Made by a program: the position numbers and the translations under genes. Below the pieces are notes generated by a model. It worked only from the letters and a program-made list of their open reading frames with translations, had not been told where the DNA came from and ran no database searches. This document shows positions 1 to 9,274 of a stretch of 64,000 nt of DNA, piece by piece. Source of the DNA: Bacteroidota bacterium (lineage in GTDB: Bacteria > Bacteroidota > Bacteroidia > Bacteroidales > F082); contig JACNJS010000019.1 in the NCBI GenBank assembly GCA_014382445.1, positions 33,245 through 97,244 on the forward strand, in the 5' to 3' direction. The first letter of the stretch is position 1. The number at the start of each line of letters is the position of its first letter.

Positions 1-240
1 GGGACTTGTGATATAATTCAATAATGCTAAGTTAAGCACAAGTCCCAACGCGCTGGCTTACCCGACAGACTTGCGCTAGTGGCGGATGTAATTCAAAAAC
101 TATCGCAAGTCTGAAGCGCAGGATCGTGGGCAGGGACTTGTGATATAATTCAATAATGCTAAGTTAAGCACAAGTCCCAACGCGCTGGCTTACCCGACAG
201 ACTTGCGCTAGTTGGGGGGGGCGCTAGTATGGGCTAGTAT
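1..240. repeat. Tandem palindromic repeat array, 132-base unit, cut at the left edge
   Basis: Bases 1-80 are repeated exactly at 133-212, a period of 132. Each unit holds two hairpins. Hairpin A has 10-base arms GGGACTTGTG (1-10) and CACAAGTCCC (37-46). Hairpin B has arms CAGACTTGCG (66-75) and CGCAAGTCTG (104-113). The two share the core GACTTG, both loops contain AATTCAA, and both are followed by a GCGCnGG spacer, so the 132-base unit looks like a dimer of a palindromic unit of about 66 bases. Copy 2 breaks off at 212 and runs into a G8 tract (214-221) and two CTAGTAT motifs. The GC content is higher than in the neighbouring DNA. It resembles REP/BIME-type elements; no transposase gene is in view. 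Confidence -1.
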
Positions 241-281
241 TAATGAAAATCGCTGTTGCTTGAAATACTTAATTATTCCTA

Positions 282-1217
282 TCAATACAACTTCTTACGT
301 TTCAGTAAATACGGAAGCAATATCCCGTTAAAACCTTTATTGATATCGGCTTCAACATAATCAATTGAATAACGACCGCAACGCATTTTAAGTTCATGCT
401 TTGCCTTGGTTGCGGCTTCCCTATATTTTTCACGTATTTCAACCGGATTAACTCTTAATAATTCACCGCTTTCCATATCGATGAATTTGTATGGTCTATC
501 TTCAAGATCAAGCTCCTCCTCCACTCTTTTATCAGTTACGTGAAATAAAATAACCTCATGCTTGTAATGTTTAAAATGCTGTAAGGCCGAGAACATCTCT
601 TCCTGTTTTTCAATATCATCAAACATATCACTGAAAAGAATAACCAGCGACCTACTATGAATCAACTCAGCAACATGATGCAACGAATTAGTTATGTTAG
701 TTGGATTATAGCTTGTTGACCCCTTTAAATCTAATAGTTTCTCCAGCTCAGTAAATAAATACCTTTGATGAACTGAACTTGATCGCGAATGTGAATGTAG
801 CTCAACTTTATCTGTAAATAAGCTCAAACCTGTTGCATCTCGTTGTTTCTTCATTAAGCTCATTAAAGCGGCCGCAGCATACACCGAAAAAACTATCTTG
901 TTTGGTTTATCAATAGTTGGGGCATCCATTTTTGGAAAATACATTGAAGAAGAAGTATCGATGATAATTCTGCATCTCAGATTTGTTTCCTCCTCAAATC
1001 GTTTTACGAACATTTTGTCTGTTCGTCCGAAAAGTTTCCAGTCGATATGACGGGTTGATTCACCGGCGTTATATTGCCTGTGTTCAGCAAATTCCACTGA
1101 AAATCCATGAAATGGGCTTTTATGCAAACCGGTAATAAAACCTTCTACAACCTGATTAGCAAGCAGTTCTAATGGACTTAATTGTTGTATCCGGTTATGA
1201 TCTATTAAGTATCCCAA
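282..1217 (-). CDS. DUF58 domain protein (vWA-like fold)
   Basis: 311-residue cytosolic protein of the DUF58 family, which is usually encoded near MoxR-type AAA ATPases and linked to assembly or regulation of membrane-associated vWA proteins. The family signature around residues 35-60 (HKSPFHGFSVEF, then RHIDWKLFGRTDK) and the MIDAS-like DTSSSM near residue 90 are visible. The chosen start is TTG; upstream in frame there is no ATG before a stop, and the first internal ATG lies behind the conserved N-terminal block, so a non-ATG start is likely. No MoxR gene is adjacent here. The family is clear; the cellular role is not. Confidence -1.
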   Translation of the reverse strand: MGYLIDHNRIQQLSPLELLANQVVEGFITGLHKSPFHGFSVEFAEHRQYNAGESTRHIDWKLFGRTDKMFVKRFEEETNLRCRIIIDTSSSMYFPKMDAPTIDKPNKIVFSVYAAAALMSLMKKQRDATGLSLFTDKVELHSHSRSSSVHQRYLFTELEKLLDLKGSTSYNPTNITNSLHHVAELIHSRSLVILFSDMFDDIEKQEEMFSALQHFKHYKHEVILFHVTDKRVEEELDLEDRPYKFIDMESGELLRVNPVEIREKYREAATKAKHELKMRCGRYSIDYVEADINKGFNGILLPYLLKRKKLY

Positions 1218-1229
1218 AGAAAAGTTATT

Positions 1230-1258
1230 TGTAATTGTTAATTGGCAATTAGTTAATT
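1230..1258. repeat. Short tract with seven-base period (xxxAATT)
   Basis: Heptads TGTAATT, GTTAATT and GGCAATT followed by AGTTAATT run without gaps directly upstream of the DUF58 gene. This is one of several intergenic tracts in the window with the same period but a different sequence. Confidence -1.
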
Positions 1259-1380
1259 ATAAACTATAAGATTACCAATTATAAAAAACCATTATATATG
1301 CAAAACCAACTAAAAATTGAACAATCAAATCTGCCTTTTTACATTTCGTTGGGCAAATAATTGATCGGTAGAACGTTACA

Positions 1381-1698
1381 CTAAAGCAGTGATTCCAATT
1401 TGGTTACCAGCACTTGTTTTGGAACAGCTCCTACTTGTTTATCAACAACTTCACCATTTTTAAAAAACAAAAGAGTTGGTATGTTACGAATTCCGTATTT
1501 TTTTGCTGTTTCAGGGTTGTGGTCTACATCAATTTTGCCTACCAATACTTTGTCACCAAATTCATTACCGATTTCTTCCACAACAGGGCCAATAATACGG
1601 CAAGGTCCGCACCACACTGCCCAAAAGTCTACTATAACTGGTTTATCTGATTTTAATGCAAGTTCTTCAAAATTAGCGTCTGTGAATTCTAATGCCAT
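1381..1698 (-). CDS. trxA: Thioredoxin
   Basis: 105-residue cytosolic thioredoxin, a disulfide reductant for ribonucleotide reductase, peroxiredoxins and other partners. The redox site WCGPC (near residues 29-33), the preceding VDFWA strand and the cis-proline loop IPTLLFF are all intact, and the length matches the family. It stands alone, with a consensus Bacteroidota promoter in the 75-base gap to dnaE. ATG at 1698 gives a leader of about 20 bases. Very secure. Confidence -1.
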   Translation of the reverse strand: MALEFTDANFEELALKSDKPVIVDFWAVWCGPCRIIGPVVEEIGNEFGDKVLVGKIDVDHNPETAKKYGIRNIPTLLFFKNGEVVDKQVGAVPKQVLVTKLESLL

Positions 1699-1724
1699 AA
1701 TTTTAAGTATTATTTTTTGAGTGT

Positions 1725-1754
1725 CAAAAGTAATTAAGAAATATTTATCCCCAA
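1725..1754 (-). promoter_or_regulatory. Promoter of trxA (TTG-N19-TACTTTTG)
   Basis: On the minus strand TTG (1754-1752) is followed after 19 bases by TACTTTTG (1732-1725), matching the Bacteroidota -33/-7 consensus TTTG and TAnnTTTG. The trxA start codon is 27 bases downstream of the -7 element. Confidence -1.
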
Positions 1755-1772
1755 CAATTAATTCTAATAAAA

Positions 1773-4700
1773 TTAAACTATTGAGTATCGTAAACTGCTG
1801 TTTTTATGAAGTGCTTTAATAAAGAGCCTTGAATTAACTTTGGTATTCAAAGACTTAAGGAGTATTGATACATTATTTTCAGGGTCGGTTAATCGCACCT
1901 GAAGGGGTGTATCTCCATGATAAGCTTGTGTTAATTCTATCACTTTTGCAGTAAGTGATTCATTAATATTAGCGGCAGACATATCGAGTATGATTGCATT
2001 TGCAAGCTTCGACATCGCTTCTGAAAGCAAATAAATATCAACTATTTTAATTTGTAAACTACCTGGCTGATAGCGCTTTTCTTCAACTCGTGCAGTGATA
2101 AATATGTTATTGCCATTTTCGAGCAAATGCTTTTTCTTCAAATAGTCTTCTGAAAATAATACCAGATTAATTTTCCCGGAAAAATCCTCGATTGTAAATG
2201 AACCATAATCATCACCATTTTTTGAAGTTTTTTTTGATGAATCTGTTACCATTCCAGCAAAAGTAACTTCCTTATCTTTAAATTTATTCAAATTGTTCCT
2301 TAGTTTATCGATAGTAACTTTGCAGTATTTATCCATAGTTTGAGCATAATCATCAAGTGGGTGTCCGGAAATAAAAAACCCGGTAACTTCTTTTTCAAAT
2401 TGCAATTGAACAAGAAGGCTCCATGGCTCACATACCGGCAATTCGGGATCATGCACTTCAAATATATCGGTATCACCGAAAAGCGACACCTGTGACGATT
2501 GTTGCTGTTCCTGATAAGTAGCACCATGCTTTATAACTTTCTCAAGATACATTCCCGAATTATCATCTTCAGTAAAAAAATACTGAGCCCTGTGTGAATC
2601 TGTAAACCCATCAAATGCCCCAGCTTTTGCCAGAGCCTCTATACTTCTTTTATTTACCGATTTTAAGTTTACCCTTTTTACAAAGTTAAATATGTTCGTA
2701 AAGAAATTACTTTTTTCCCTTTCTGCAATAATCTGATCAACAGCAGCTTCACCTACTCCTTTAATTGCAGCTAATCCAAATCGGATTATTCCATCTTTTG
2801 TTACAGTAAAACTTGCTGAGCTTTCGTTTATATCAGGTCGAAGCACTGAAATCCCCATACGTTTTGTTTCCGAAATAAGATGAGTTATTTTTTTGATATC
2901 ATTAAGATTACGGCCCAAGTTGGCAGCCATAAACTCAGCAGGATAATGTGCTTTTAGATAAGCCGTTTGATAGGCTAGATAGGCATAACAAGTGGCATGG
3001 GATTTATTGAAAGCATAACCTGCAAAAGCTTCCCAATCTTTCCATACTTTTTCAGCTTTTTCAACAGGTAGATTATTATTTTTGCAACCCTCAATAAATT
3101 TCAATTTCGGTTTTTCCATTTCGTCTTTGTCCTTCTTACTCATTGCTTTGCGCAACCAATCCGACTCCCCACGGGTAAAACCTGCAAGTTTTCGTGAGAG
3201 CAACATAACCTGTTCCTGATAAACTGTAATGCCGTAAGTTTCTTCCAATTCTTCCTGCATTTCAGGAAAATCGTATACAATTTTCTCTTTACCGTGTTTA
3301 CGATCAATGAAATTGGGGATATACGCCATAGGACCGGGTCGGTATAAAGCAACCATAGCAATAAGATCCTCAAATCGCGATGGTTTAAGATCTTTTAAAT
3401 GCTTGCGCATTCCGTCTGATTCAAATTGGAACAAAGCTACCGTGTCACCTCTGCTGAAAAGCTGGTATGTAAGCTCATCTTCAAATGAAATGCTATTAAT
3501 ATCTACTATCTCTCCTTTCGATTTTCTGATATTTACAATAGTATCCTTAATTATCGATAATGTTTTAAGGCCCAAAAAATCCATTTTAAGCAATCCTACC
3601 GACTCGATATACTTTCCATCGAATTGAGTTGCATAAGTTAATACTGAATCCTTTACGGACGTTACAGGGATATAATTATTAAGGTCGTGTTTGCCAATAA
3701 TGATTCCACAGGCATGAGTTCCAATATTTCGTACAGAACCTTCGAGAGTAAGAGCATTTTTAATTACGGATGATATTTCAGGTTTACCCTCGTCGAGTTC
3801 CTTTTTTAATTCTGGAACGTCATTAATAGCTTTGTTAAGCGAAATTCCGGGAATTTCTGGTATTAACTTGGCAATCCTGTCGGCCTCCGCCAGGGGTAAT
3901 CCCTGTACTCTTGCTACATCACGGATGGCCATTTTAGCAGCCATTGTACCAAAAGTTATTAGGTGTGCCACTCGCTTAACACCGTATTTATCCCTCACCC
4001 ATTCAAGTATTTTCTCCCTGCCGTCATCATCAAAATCAATATCAATATCAGGCATTGAGATACGATCAGGATTTAAAAACCTTTCGAAAAGAAGATTATA
4101 TTTTAGGGGATTAATATCAGTAATTCGTAAACAATACGAAACCACAGATCCTGCCGCACTTCCTCGTCCAGGACCAATAATTACACCCATTTCGCGTGCT
4201 GCGACCATAAAATCCCAAACAATTAAAAAATAATCAGGGAACCCCATTTTTTTAATTGTTTCAAGCTCAAAATCAATACGTTCACGAATAATATCCGATA
4301 TGTCAGAATAACGCTCCTCAGCTCCAATGTATGTAATGTGTTTCAAATACTCATCAGCATCTTTATATTCCTCGGGAATTTTGAATTCAGGCATAATTGG
4401 ATCTTTATTAAGATCGTATATTTCAACTTTATCAGCGACTTCCTTAGTGTTTTCTAAGGCCTGCGGTTCATCACTGAAAAGTTCCAGCATTTCTGCCTGT
4501 GTTTTAAACCATTCCTGCCCGGTAAATTTTATACGGTTAGGGTCGTTCAAATCCTTAGCAGTTCCTATACAAATCAATCGATCATGAGCACCGGAATCCT
4601 CTGCATTAATAAAATGGGAATCATTTGTTGCAACAACCTTTATTCCATGCTTTTGTCCTAATTTTAACAGGACTTTGCTAACATAAACCTGATCATCAAA

Positions 4701-6014
4701 TACATTTTTATCAACTTCAGGATCTCCTGTAGGATGATGCGAGAGTTCAAGGTATAGGTCATCACCGAAAATAGCCTTGTATTCAAGCAAAGCTTCTTCA
4801 GCCTTTTCTTCACCATCATTTATAATTTTTTGAGGTATCTCACCACCAAGGCATGCGGTTAAAGCAATTATACCTTCTGAATATTCTTTCAGCAGGTCTT
4901 TGTCAATTCGCGGCTTATAATAAAAACCTTCAATAGACGCAATTGACACCAATTTTATCAAATTATGGTACCCCACAAGGTTTTTTGCAAGTAGTATAAG
5001 ATGCCAGCCTGAAGCATCTATTTTATTTTTCTTTTTATGCATACCCCTGCGTGCAACATAAACCTCACATCCAATAATCGGCTTTATTCCAGCTTCTAGG
5101 GCAGCGTTATGAAACCTTTTTGTTCCATACATATAACCATGATCGGTAATGGCAACGGCTTCCATACCATCTTCCTTGGCCTTTTGAAGCATCTTATCAA
5201 TATCTGATAAACCATCGAGAACAGAATACTGTGTATGAACATGTAAATGCGAAAATATGCCCTTGAATCCTTTTTGTCGGGCATCATTCTCGGGCAGTTT
5301 CTTGGTTTTCGCCTCTTTTTCTTGCTGAGATTTATCTTGATGAAATGGTATAACATCAACTCCAATTGACTGAATAACTTCAGGATTGTGTTTTATAAAC
5401 TCATTTAATTCTGATGAGCTTATCTTCAGCATTTTAGCGTCAATTAAGCCTAACCTGATTAGCTCAAAAAAGCACCTTGAAGTAGCCTGAACATCGGCTA
5501 ATGCATTATGGGCAGCAACAAAACTCTCCTTAAATAGCTTTTGATAAAGCTCTTCTAAAGTAGGCCATTTATAATTACCACTTCTGCCACCCGGTAATCC
5601 ACAATAGTTAGTGCTGACAATTTTTGTGTCAATAGTATTTTTATCGAATAATGATGTAATAATCTTGTATCTAAGCATTTCGGAACCAACAATGCTGTTG
5701 TCGAACTCAATATTATGTCCTGCAATGGTATCAGCTTGCTCAAGAGTTTTGTTAAACTCATTAAGCACTAATTCAATGGGATGACCTTCTTTAGTAGCCC
5801 TTTCGGTTGAAATTCCATGTACTTTTTCGGAACCTCTGGGAATAGTAAATCCATCGGGCTTAACCAAATAACTTTTTACTTCAACCAATTGTCCTTTGTC
5901 ATCATGAATTTGCCATGCTAATTGTATTAATCGTGGCCAATTATCAAAATCATTCAATGGAGCATCCCACCGATGGGGTAAACCTGTAGTTTCGGTATCA
6001 AAAATCAGGAACAT
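1773..6014 (-). CDS. dnaE: DNA polymerase III alpha subunit with N-terminal proofreading exonuclease
   Basis: 1413-residue replicative polymerase. Residues 1-190 are a DnaQ/epsilon-type 3'-5' exonuclease with all catalytic acids visible (D6 and E8 in FDTETTG, D105 in GHNIEFD, H169 and D174 in AHNALAD). A linker of about 60 residues leads to the PHP domain (HLHVH at 256-260, ITDHG near 290, NDSHF near 465). The polymerase core follows, with GPGRGS near 614 and the catalytic PDIDIDF (D656, D658), then helix-hairpin-helix segments and an OB fold (VTFAGMVTDS). A usual DnaE has about 1150-1200 residues and no exonuclease; PolC has one, but inserted inside PHP. The order exo-PHP-pol therefore makes a self-proofreading DnaE. 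Stand-alone gene. Confidence -1.
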   Translation of the reverse strand: MFLIFDTETTGLPHRWDAPLNDFDNWPRLIQLAWQIHDDKGQLVEVKSYLVKPDGFTIPRGSEKVHGISTERATKEGHPIELVLNEFNKTLEQADTIAGHNIEFDNSIVGSEMLRYKIITSLFDKNTIDTKIVSTNYCGLPGGRSGNYKWPTLEELYQKLFKESFVAAHNALADVQATSRCFFELIRLGLIDAKMLKISSSELNEFIKHNPEVIQSIGVDVIPFHQDKSQQEKEAKTKKLPENDARQKGFKGIFSHLHVHTQYSVLDGLSDIDKMLQKAKEDGMEAVAITDHGYMYGTKRFHNAALEAGIKPIIGCEVYVARRGMHKKKNKIDASGWHLILLAKNLVGYHNLIKLVSIASIEGFYYKPRIDKDLLKEYSEGIIALTACLGGEIPQKIINDGEEKAEEALLEYKAIFGDDLYLELSHHPTGDPEVDKNVFDDQVYVSKVLLKLGQKHGIKVVATNDSHFINAEDSGAHDRLICIGTAKDLNDPNRIKFTGQEWFKTQAEMLELFSDEPQALENTKEVADKVEIYDLNKDPIMPEFKIPEEYKDADEYLKHITYIGAEERYSDISDIIRERIDFELETIKKMGFPDYFLIVWDFMVAAREMGVIIGPGRGSAAGSVVSYCLRITDINPLKYNLLFERFLNPDRISMPDIDIDFDDDGREKILEWVRDKYGVKRVAHLITFGTMAAKMAIRDVARVQGLPLAEADRIAKLIPEIPGISLNKAINDVPELKKELDEGKPEISSVIKNALTLEGSVRNIGTHACGIIIGKHDLNNYIPVTSVKDSVLTYATQFDGKYIESVGLLKMDFLGLKTLSIIKDTIVNIRKSKGEIVDINSISFEDELTYQLFSRGDTVALFQFESDGMRKHLKDLKPSRFEDLIAMVALYRPGPMAYIPNFIDRKHGKEKIVYDFPEMQEELEETYGITVYQEQVMLLSRKLAGFTRGESDWLRKAMSKKDKDEMEKPKLKFIEGCKNNNLPVEKAEKVWKDWEAFAGYAFNKSHATCYAYLAYQTAYLKAHYPAEFMAANLGRNLNDIKKITHLISETKRMGISVLRPDINESSASFTVTKDGIIRFGLAAIKGVGEAAVDQIIAEREKSNFFTNIFNFVKRVNLKSVNKRSIEALAKAGAFDGFTDSHRAQYFFTEDDNSGMYLEKVIKHGATYQEQQQSSQVSLFGDTDIFEVHDPELPVCEPWSLLVQLQFEKEVTGFFISGHPLDDYAQTMDKYCKVTIDKLRNNLNKFKDKEVTFAGMVTDSSKKTSKNGDDYGSFTIEDFSGKINLVLFSEDYLKKKHLLENGNNIFITARVEEKRYQPGSLQIKIVDIYLLSEAMSKLANAIILDMSAANINESLTAKVIELTQAYHGDTPLQVRLTDPENNVSILLKSLNTKVNSRLFIKALHKNSSLRYSIV

Positions 6015-6400
6015 ATTTGTGTTATAGTTAATTGTGTTTGATGGTTATATTGTTCAGTCATTCTATTGTTTAACCATAAAACATTTCTATCAAATAATTC
6101 ATTATAAAATATTGTTATTGTCTGAAAACGTGAACATTATAAACCATGCAAGTATAAACGCAAAGGTACAAAAATGATATATGCTTTGCTGCACTGTTAA
6201 TAACTTTGGATATGTTTGTTGTTAGTAATTGGTCTAAAAGTATGAAGTTCAATAGTTAAGTGTTTCGAACTTTATTAACTAAAAGTTATACAACCTAAAA
6301 TTAAGAATCGTTAATTTTAAAATATATTACCATGCATGATTAAAATAATTGTGAATATCTGTAATATTTCTACTTTTGCCGGAAAATAAAAATAGATATA
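6015..6400. other. Divergent intergenic region dnaE / ndk
   Basis: 386 bases between divergent genes. On the minus strand TACCTTTG (6168-6161) is a possible -7 element for dnaE with a leader of about 140 bases, but no good -33 element is seen. The ndk promoter is listed separately. No open frame, hairpin terminator or RNA gene is visible in the rest. Confidence -1.
6349..6378 (+). promoter_or_regulatory. Promoter of ndk (TTG-N19-TACTTTTG)
   Basis: TTG at 6349-6351 and TACTTTTG at 6371-6378 are separated by 19 bases, the Bacteroidota consensus spacing. Transcription would begin about 16 bases before the ndk ATG at 6401. Confidence -1.
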
Positions 6401-6823
6401 ATGTCAGGAAACACAACTTTTACAATGATAAAACCTAAAGCTGTTGCAGATGGCAACCTGGGTAATATTATCGCTAAGATAATAGTAGGCAATTTTAAAA
6501 TTAAAGCCCTAAAATACACTAGGTTAACAAAAGAACAAGCTATGAAGTTTTATTCTGTACACAGCGAAAGACCTTTTTATAATGATTTGGTAAAATTTAT
6601 GACTTCTGGTCCGATCATAGCTGCCATACTTGAAAAAGAAAATGCCGTTGACGAGTACCGTAACTACATTGGGGCAACAAACCCTGCTGAAGCAGCAAAA
6701 GGCACAATTCGAGCACTATATGGTACTTCTATTGAAGCGAATGCTGTACACGGTTCCGATAGTGATGAGAATGCAATTATTGAAGGAAGTTTCTTCTTTT
6801 CTGAATTTGAGAGATTCTTGTAG
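6401..6823 (+). CDS. ndk: Nucleoside diphosphate kinase
   Basis: 140-residue cytosolic enzyme that transfers the gamma phosphate of ATP to NDPs through a phosphohistidine. The N-terminal [10 protein letters not shown], the [15 protein letters not shown] block, and the active-site histidine in NAVHGSDS followed by the FFFSEFE C-terminus are all present. Length and motifs match the family. Monocistronic, with its own consensus promoter. Confidence -1.
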   Translation: MSGNTTFTMIKPKAVADGNLGNIIAKIIVGNFKIKALKYTRLTKEQAMKFYSVHSERPFYNDLVKFMTSGPIIAAILEKENAVDEYRNYIGATNPAEAAKGTIRALYGTSIEANAVHGSDSDENAIIEGSFFFSEFERFL

Positions 6824-6890
6824 AAATTATTCCTGCTTTTTTTTTGTTTTTTAAAGGCCATTTTGTTTTATATAAGATGACTTTTTTGTT

Positions 6891-7346
6891 TTAGCCCTTA
6901 CTATTAGTATATTCCTCAAAGGTACCATTATTGTAAAATATTATCACACGTTCCGCCTTACTTGCCAAGGATACTACATTTAAAACCTCCTTATCGGTAG
7001 ATTTCTTTTCATTATACGTTGTCTTCCTGTTTGGATCGGCGATTGGTTTAGACTCAAAATTTATTGTCTGCTGTGCAATCTCCGTCAAATTCTCAGGATA
7101 AACTTTCCCAACACGATCAACAATATCTTCATGTTGACTTAATAGCATCATCCCACTACCAAAAATTAACCAATCCAGATTAATTTCAGAAAACCTTTGC
7201 TTTACTTTCATAACAAAATCTAAACTCGGTTTATTCCTTCCGGAAAGCACATGTGATAATGATGACCTCTGCAAATTGATTTCATCAGCAAATTGTGAAG
7301 GACTCATTTGTTTAGTTTCGAGTAATTTCTTAATCCGATCAATCAT
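6891..7346 (-). CDS. XRE-family helix-turn-helix regulator
   Basis: 151-residue protein. Residues 1-70 form a Cro/C1-type helix-turn-helix domain (MSPSQFADEINLQRSSLSHVLSG, then the family-typical NLDWLIFGSGMM). The remaining 80 residues are a polar, low-complexity linker and a short C-terminal block (ERVIIFYNNGTFEEY) that I do not recognise and that may sense a ligand or dimerise. Similar small XRE proteins are common in Bacteroidota with unknown targets. It lies divergent to the E2 gene across a 634-base AT-rich region containing palindromes that could be its operators. Confidence -1.
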   Translation of the reverse strand: MIDRIKKLLETKQMSPSQFADEINLQRSSLSHVLSGRNKPSLDFVMKVKQRFSEINLDWLIFGSGMMLLSQHEDIVDRVGKVYPENLTEIAQQTINFESKPIADPNRKTTYNEKKSTDKEVLNVVSLASKAERVIIFYNNGTFEEYTNSKG

Positions 7347-7641
7347 GGTTTTTTTGTTTACAAATATAACTAATTCTCTAATTCTTTATATTAATCAATT
7401 AATATATTAAATTCTATGAATTTACATTTGTATATTTATATGTATATTTAAAGCATATAGTTGTTTCTGCCATTTAATATATTATTATAAAGATATTTAG
7501 AGCTATATTATAATATCTGCTTTAGAATCGTTTTCGATAATTTTTAATTAAAGTATTTTATATATAATAATACTTATAATACTGGATATTTGATTATTAT
7601 ATCTATAATATTGATTTTGTATTTTGATTTTGATAAATAAT

Positions 7642-7668
7642 TTACATATGTGACATTTACATTTGTAA
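7642..7668. promoter_or_regulatory. Paired palindromic operator candidates (pair 1)
   Basis: TTACATATGTGA (7642-7653) and the near-perfect palindrome TTACATTTGTAA (7657-7668) start 15 bases apart. The copy TTACATTTGTA at 7422-7432 is unpaired. Inferred to bind a dimeric regulator, perhaps the neighbouring XRE protein. Confidence -1.
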
Positions 7669-7735
7669 TTTACTTTATTAAATACTATTATTTATTTGAT
7701 ATTCAAGCTTATAATTTGTATTATTTATTTGGGAT

Positions 7736-7764
7736 TTACATATGTATATATGTTACAAATGTAA
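7736..7764. promoter_or_regulatory. Paired palindromic operator candidates (pair 2)
   Basis: TTACATATGTAT (7736-7747) and TTACAAATGTAA (7753-7764) start 17 bases apart, repeating the arrangement of pair 1 about 95 bases away. The pair lies 125 bases upstream of the possible E2 -7 element. Confidence -1.
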
Positions 7765-7980
7765 ACTTATATTAAACTCTACTTCTATTTGATGTTTTTT
7801 TTAACTTTTTAAATAATTAATAATTATAATAATTATCATTAATTTCTTGTAATTTATTTTCTTTATAATCATTATAAATAATAATCTTATTTTTGCATCA
7901 GTAATTTCATGGAATTAGCTTCTACCCTATTCCTGATAAAAAATATATTTTAATCATAGTAAGTTAGAATAATTGAACAA

Positions 7981-9273
7981 ATGACAAAATTTGAAATAGT
8001 AATGCCCAAACTGGGTGAAAGTATAATTGAAGCAACAATTACCAGATGGGTAAAAAATGTTGGTGATCATTTGGAAGAAGACGATTCCATTGTTGAAATA
8101 GCTACTGATAAGGTTGATTCTGAAATTCCAAGTCCTGTAGAGGGTAAACTCATAAAATTATTTTTTAACGAAGGAGATGTTGTTCCTGTTGGAACTGTTA
8201 TCGCTATTGTTGATATTAGCGATGATGGGGAATCAGATTTATCTGAGGAGTACGCTGAAACTCATTCCGATGTTCAAACTGAGGAATTATTTATAGATGA
8301 CAAAGACGAGACAGTAATAACTGAGGATAAAGTAAATAAAAATATTTTCGCTCACACATCAAAATTTTATTCACCTCTCGTTAAAAGTATTGCTGCTGCA
8401 GAAAATGTTAGTATAGCTGAACTCGAGAGCATTACTGGTAGTGGAAAAGACGGAAGGTTAACAAAAAATGACTTGCAGAAATACCTTAAAGATAGGGGAA
8501 ATATAACTCGACCGGCTCCTTCTTTTACTGAAAAAATTACTCAACCACCTGTTTCTTCAAAGGCTGGTGACAGGGTTGAGGTAATGGATCGTATGAGAAA
8601 ACTAATTGCTGATCATATGGTAATGTCGAAACAGGTTTCACCTCATGTTACTTCTTTTATTGATGCTGATGTTACTAATATTGTAAATTGGAGAAATAAA
8701 GTTAAGAACACTTTTTTTAAACGTGAAGGTGAAAAAATTACATTTACTCCAATTTTCATTCATGCTGCCTCTCAGGCATTGAGGGATTACCCTCAAATTA
8801 ATGTATCTCTTGATGGGTATAATGTCATCTATAGAAAAGATATTAATATAGGAATGGCAACTGCCCTACCGAATGGTAATTTAATAGTTCCTGTAATTAT
8901 TCATGCGGATGAGAAAAGCTTGATTGGAATTGTAAAATCGGTTAATGACCTGGCCGGAAGAGCTAAATCTAGTAAACTGCAACCTAATGAAATTCAGGGA
9001 GGTACATTTACTGTTACTAATTTCGGGTCGTTCGACAGCCTTACCGGTACACCCATAATTAATCAACCACAGGTAGCGATACTTGGCATTGGAGCAATAA
9101 GGAAGCAACCTGCCGTAATTGAAACAAGTGAGGGTGATTTTATTGGCATTAGACATATTATGATATTATCACTCGCATATGATCACCGTATTGTTGATGG
9201 TGCGCTTGGCGGAATGTACCTTAAACGTCTGAAGGAATTACTCGAGAACTTCAGTCCTGAAACAACCATATAA
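7981..9273 (+). CDS. 2-oxoacid dehydrogenase E2 (dihydrolipoamide acyltransferase)
   Basis: 430-residue core subunit of a pyruvate- or branched-chain-2-oxoacid dehydrogenase complex. It moves the acyl group from E1 to CoA on a swinging lipoyl arm. One lipoyl domain (residues 1-80) has its lysine at K44 in ATDKVDS. An acidic linker follows, then a peripheral-subunit-binding domain (about 130-170) and the catalytic domain with HRIVDG (H402, D406) near the C-terminus. No E1 genes are in the window; an E3 (lpd) is at 42980-44371. The next gene starts one base after its stop, indicating an operon. Substrate cannot be fixed from sequence; branched-chain type is as likely as pyruvate. Confidence -1.
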   Translation: MTKFEIVMPKLGESIIEATITRWVKNVGDHLEEDDSIVEIATDKVDSEIPSPVEGKLIKLFFNEGDVVPVGTVIAIVDISDDGESDLSEEYAETHSDVQTEELFIDDKDETVITEDKVNKNIFAHTSKFYSPLVKSIAAAENVSIAELESITGSGKDGRLTKNDLQKYLKDRGNITRPAPSFTEKITQPPVSSKAGDRVEVMDRMRKLIADHMVMSKQVSPHVTSFIDADVTNIVNWRNKVKNTFFKREGEKITFTPIFIHAASQALRDYPQINVSLDGYNVIYRKDINIGMATALPNGNLIVPVIIHADEKSLIGIVKSVNDLAGRAKSSKLQPNEIQGGTFTVTNFGSFDSLTGTPIINQPQVAILGIGAIRKQPAVIETSEGDFIGIRHIMILSLAYDHRIVDGALGGMYLKRLKELLENFSPETTI

Positions 9274-9274
9274 C

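Larger units (their letters stand above)
7347..7980. other. 634-base AT-rich region between XRE regulator and E2 gene
   Basis: No coding frame of note. The stretch is extremely AT-rich, well beyond the gene average. It holds five copies or near-copies of TTACAwwTGTAA, at 7422, 7642, 7657, 7736 and 7753 (the last four arranged as two pairs), and a possible E2 promoter TATTTTTG at 7888-7895. The rest shows only A/T runs. Its size and composition suggest a regulatory or nucleoid-bound region. Confidence -1.

Noticed and set aside
1-240. CRISPR array
   Set aside because: Two imperfect-dimer palindromes with identical 'spacers' and no cas genes; not a repeat-spacer structure.
282-1217. ATG-led start of the DUF58 gene
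   Set aside because: No in-frame ATG exists upstream before a stop, and the first internal ATG lies behind the conserved core, so a TTG start was kept.
7347-7980. Replication origin (DnaA boxes)
   Set aside because: No TTATCCACA-like boxes or dnaA/dnaN/rpmH neighbours are seen; AT richness alone is not enough.
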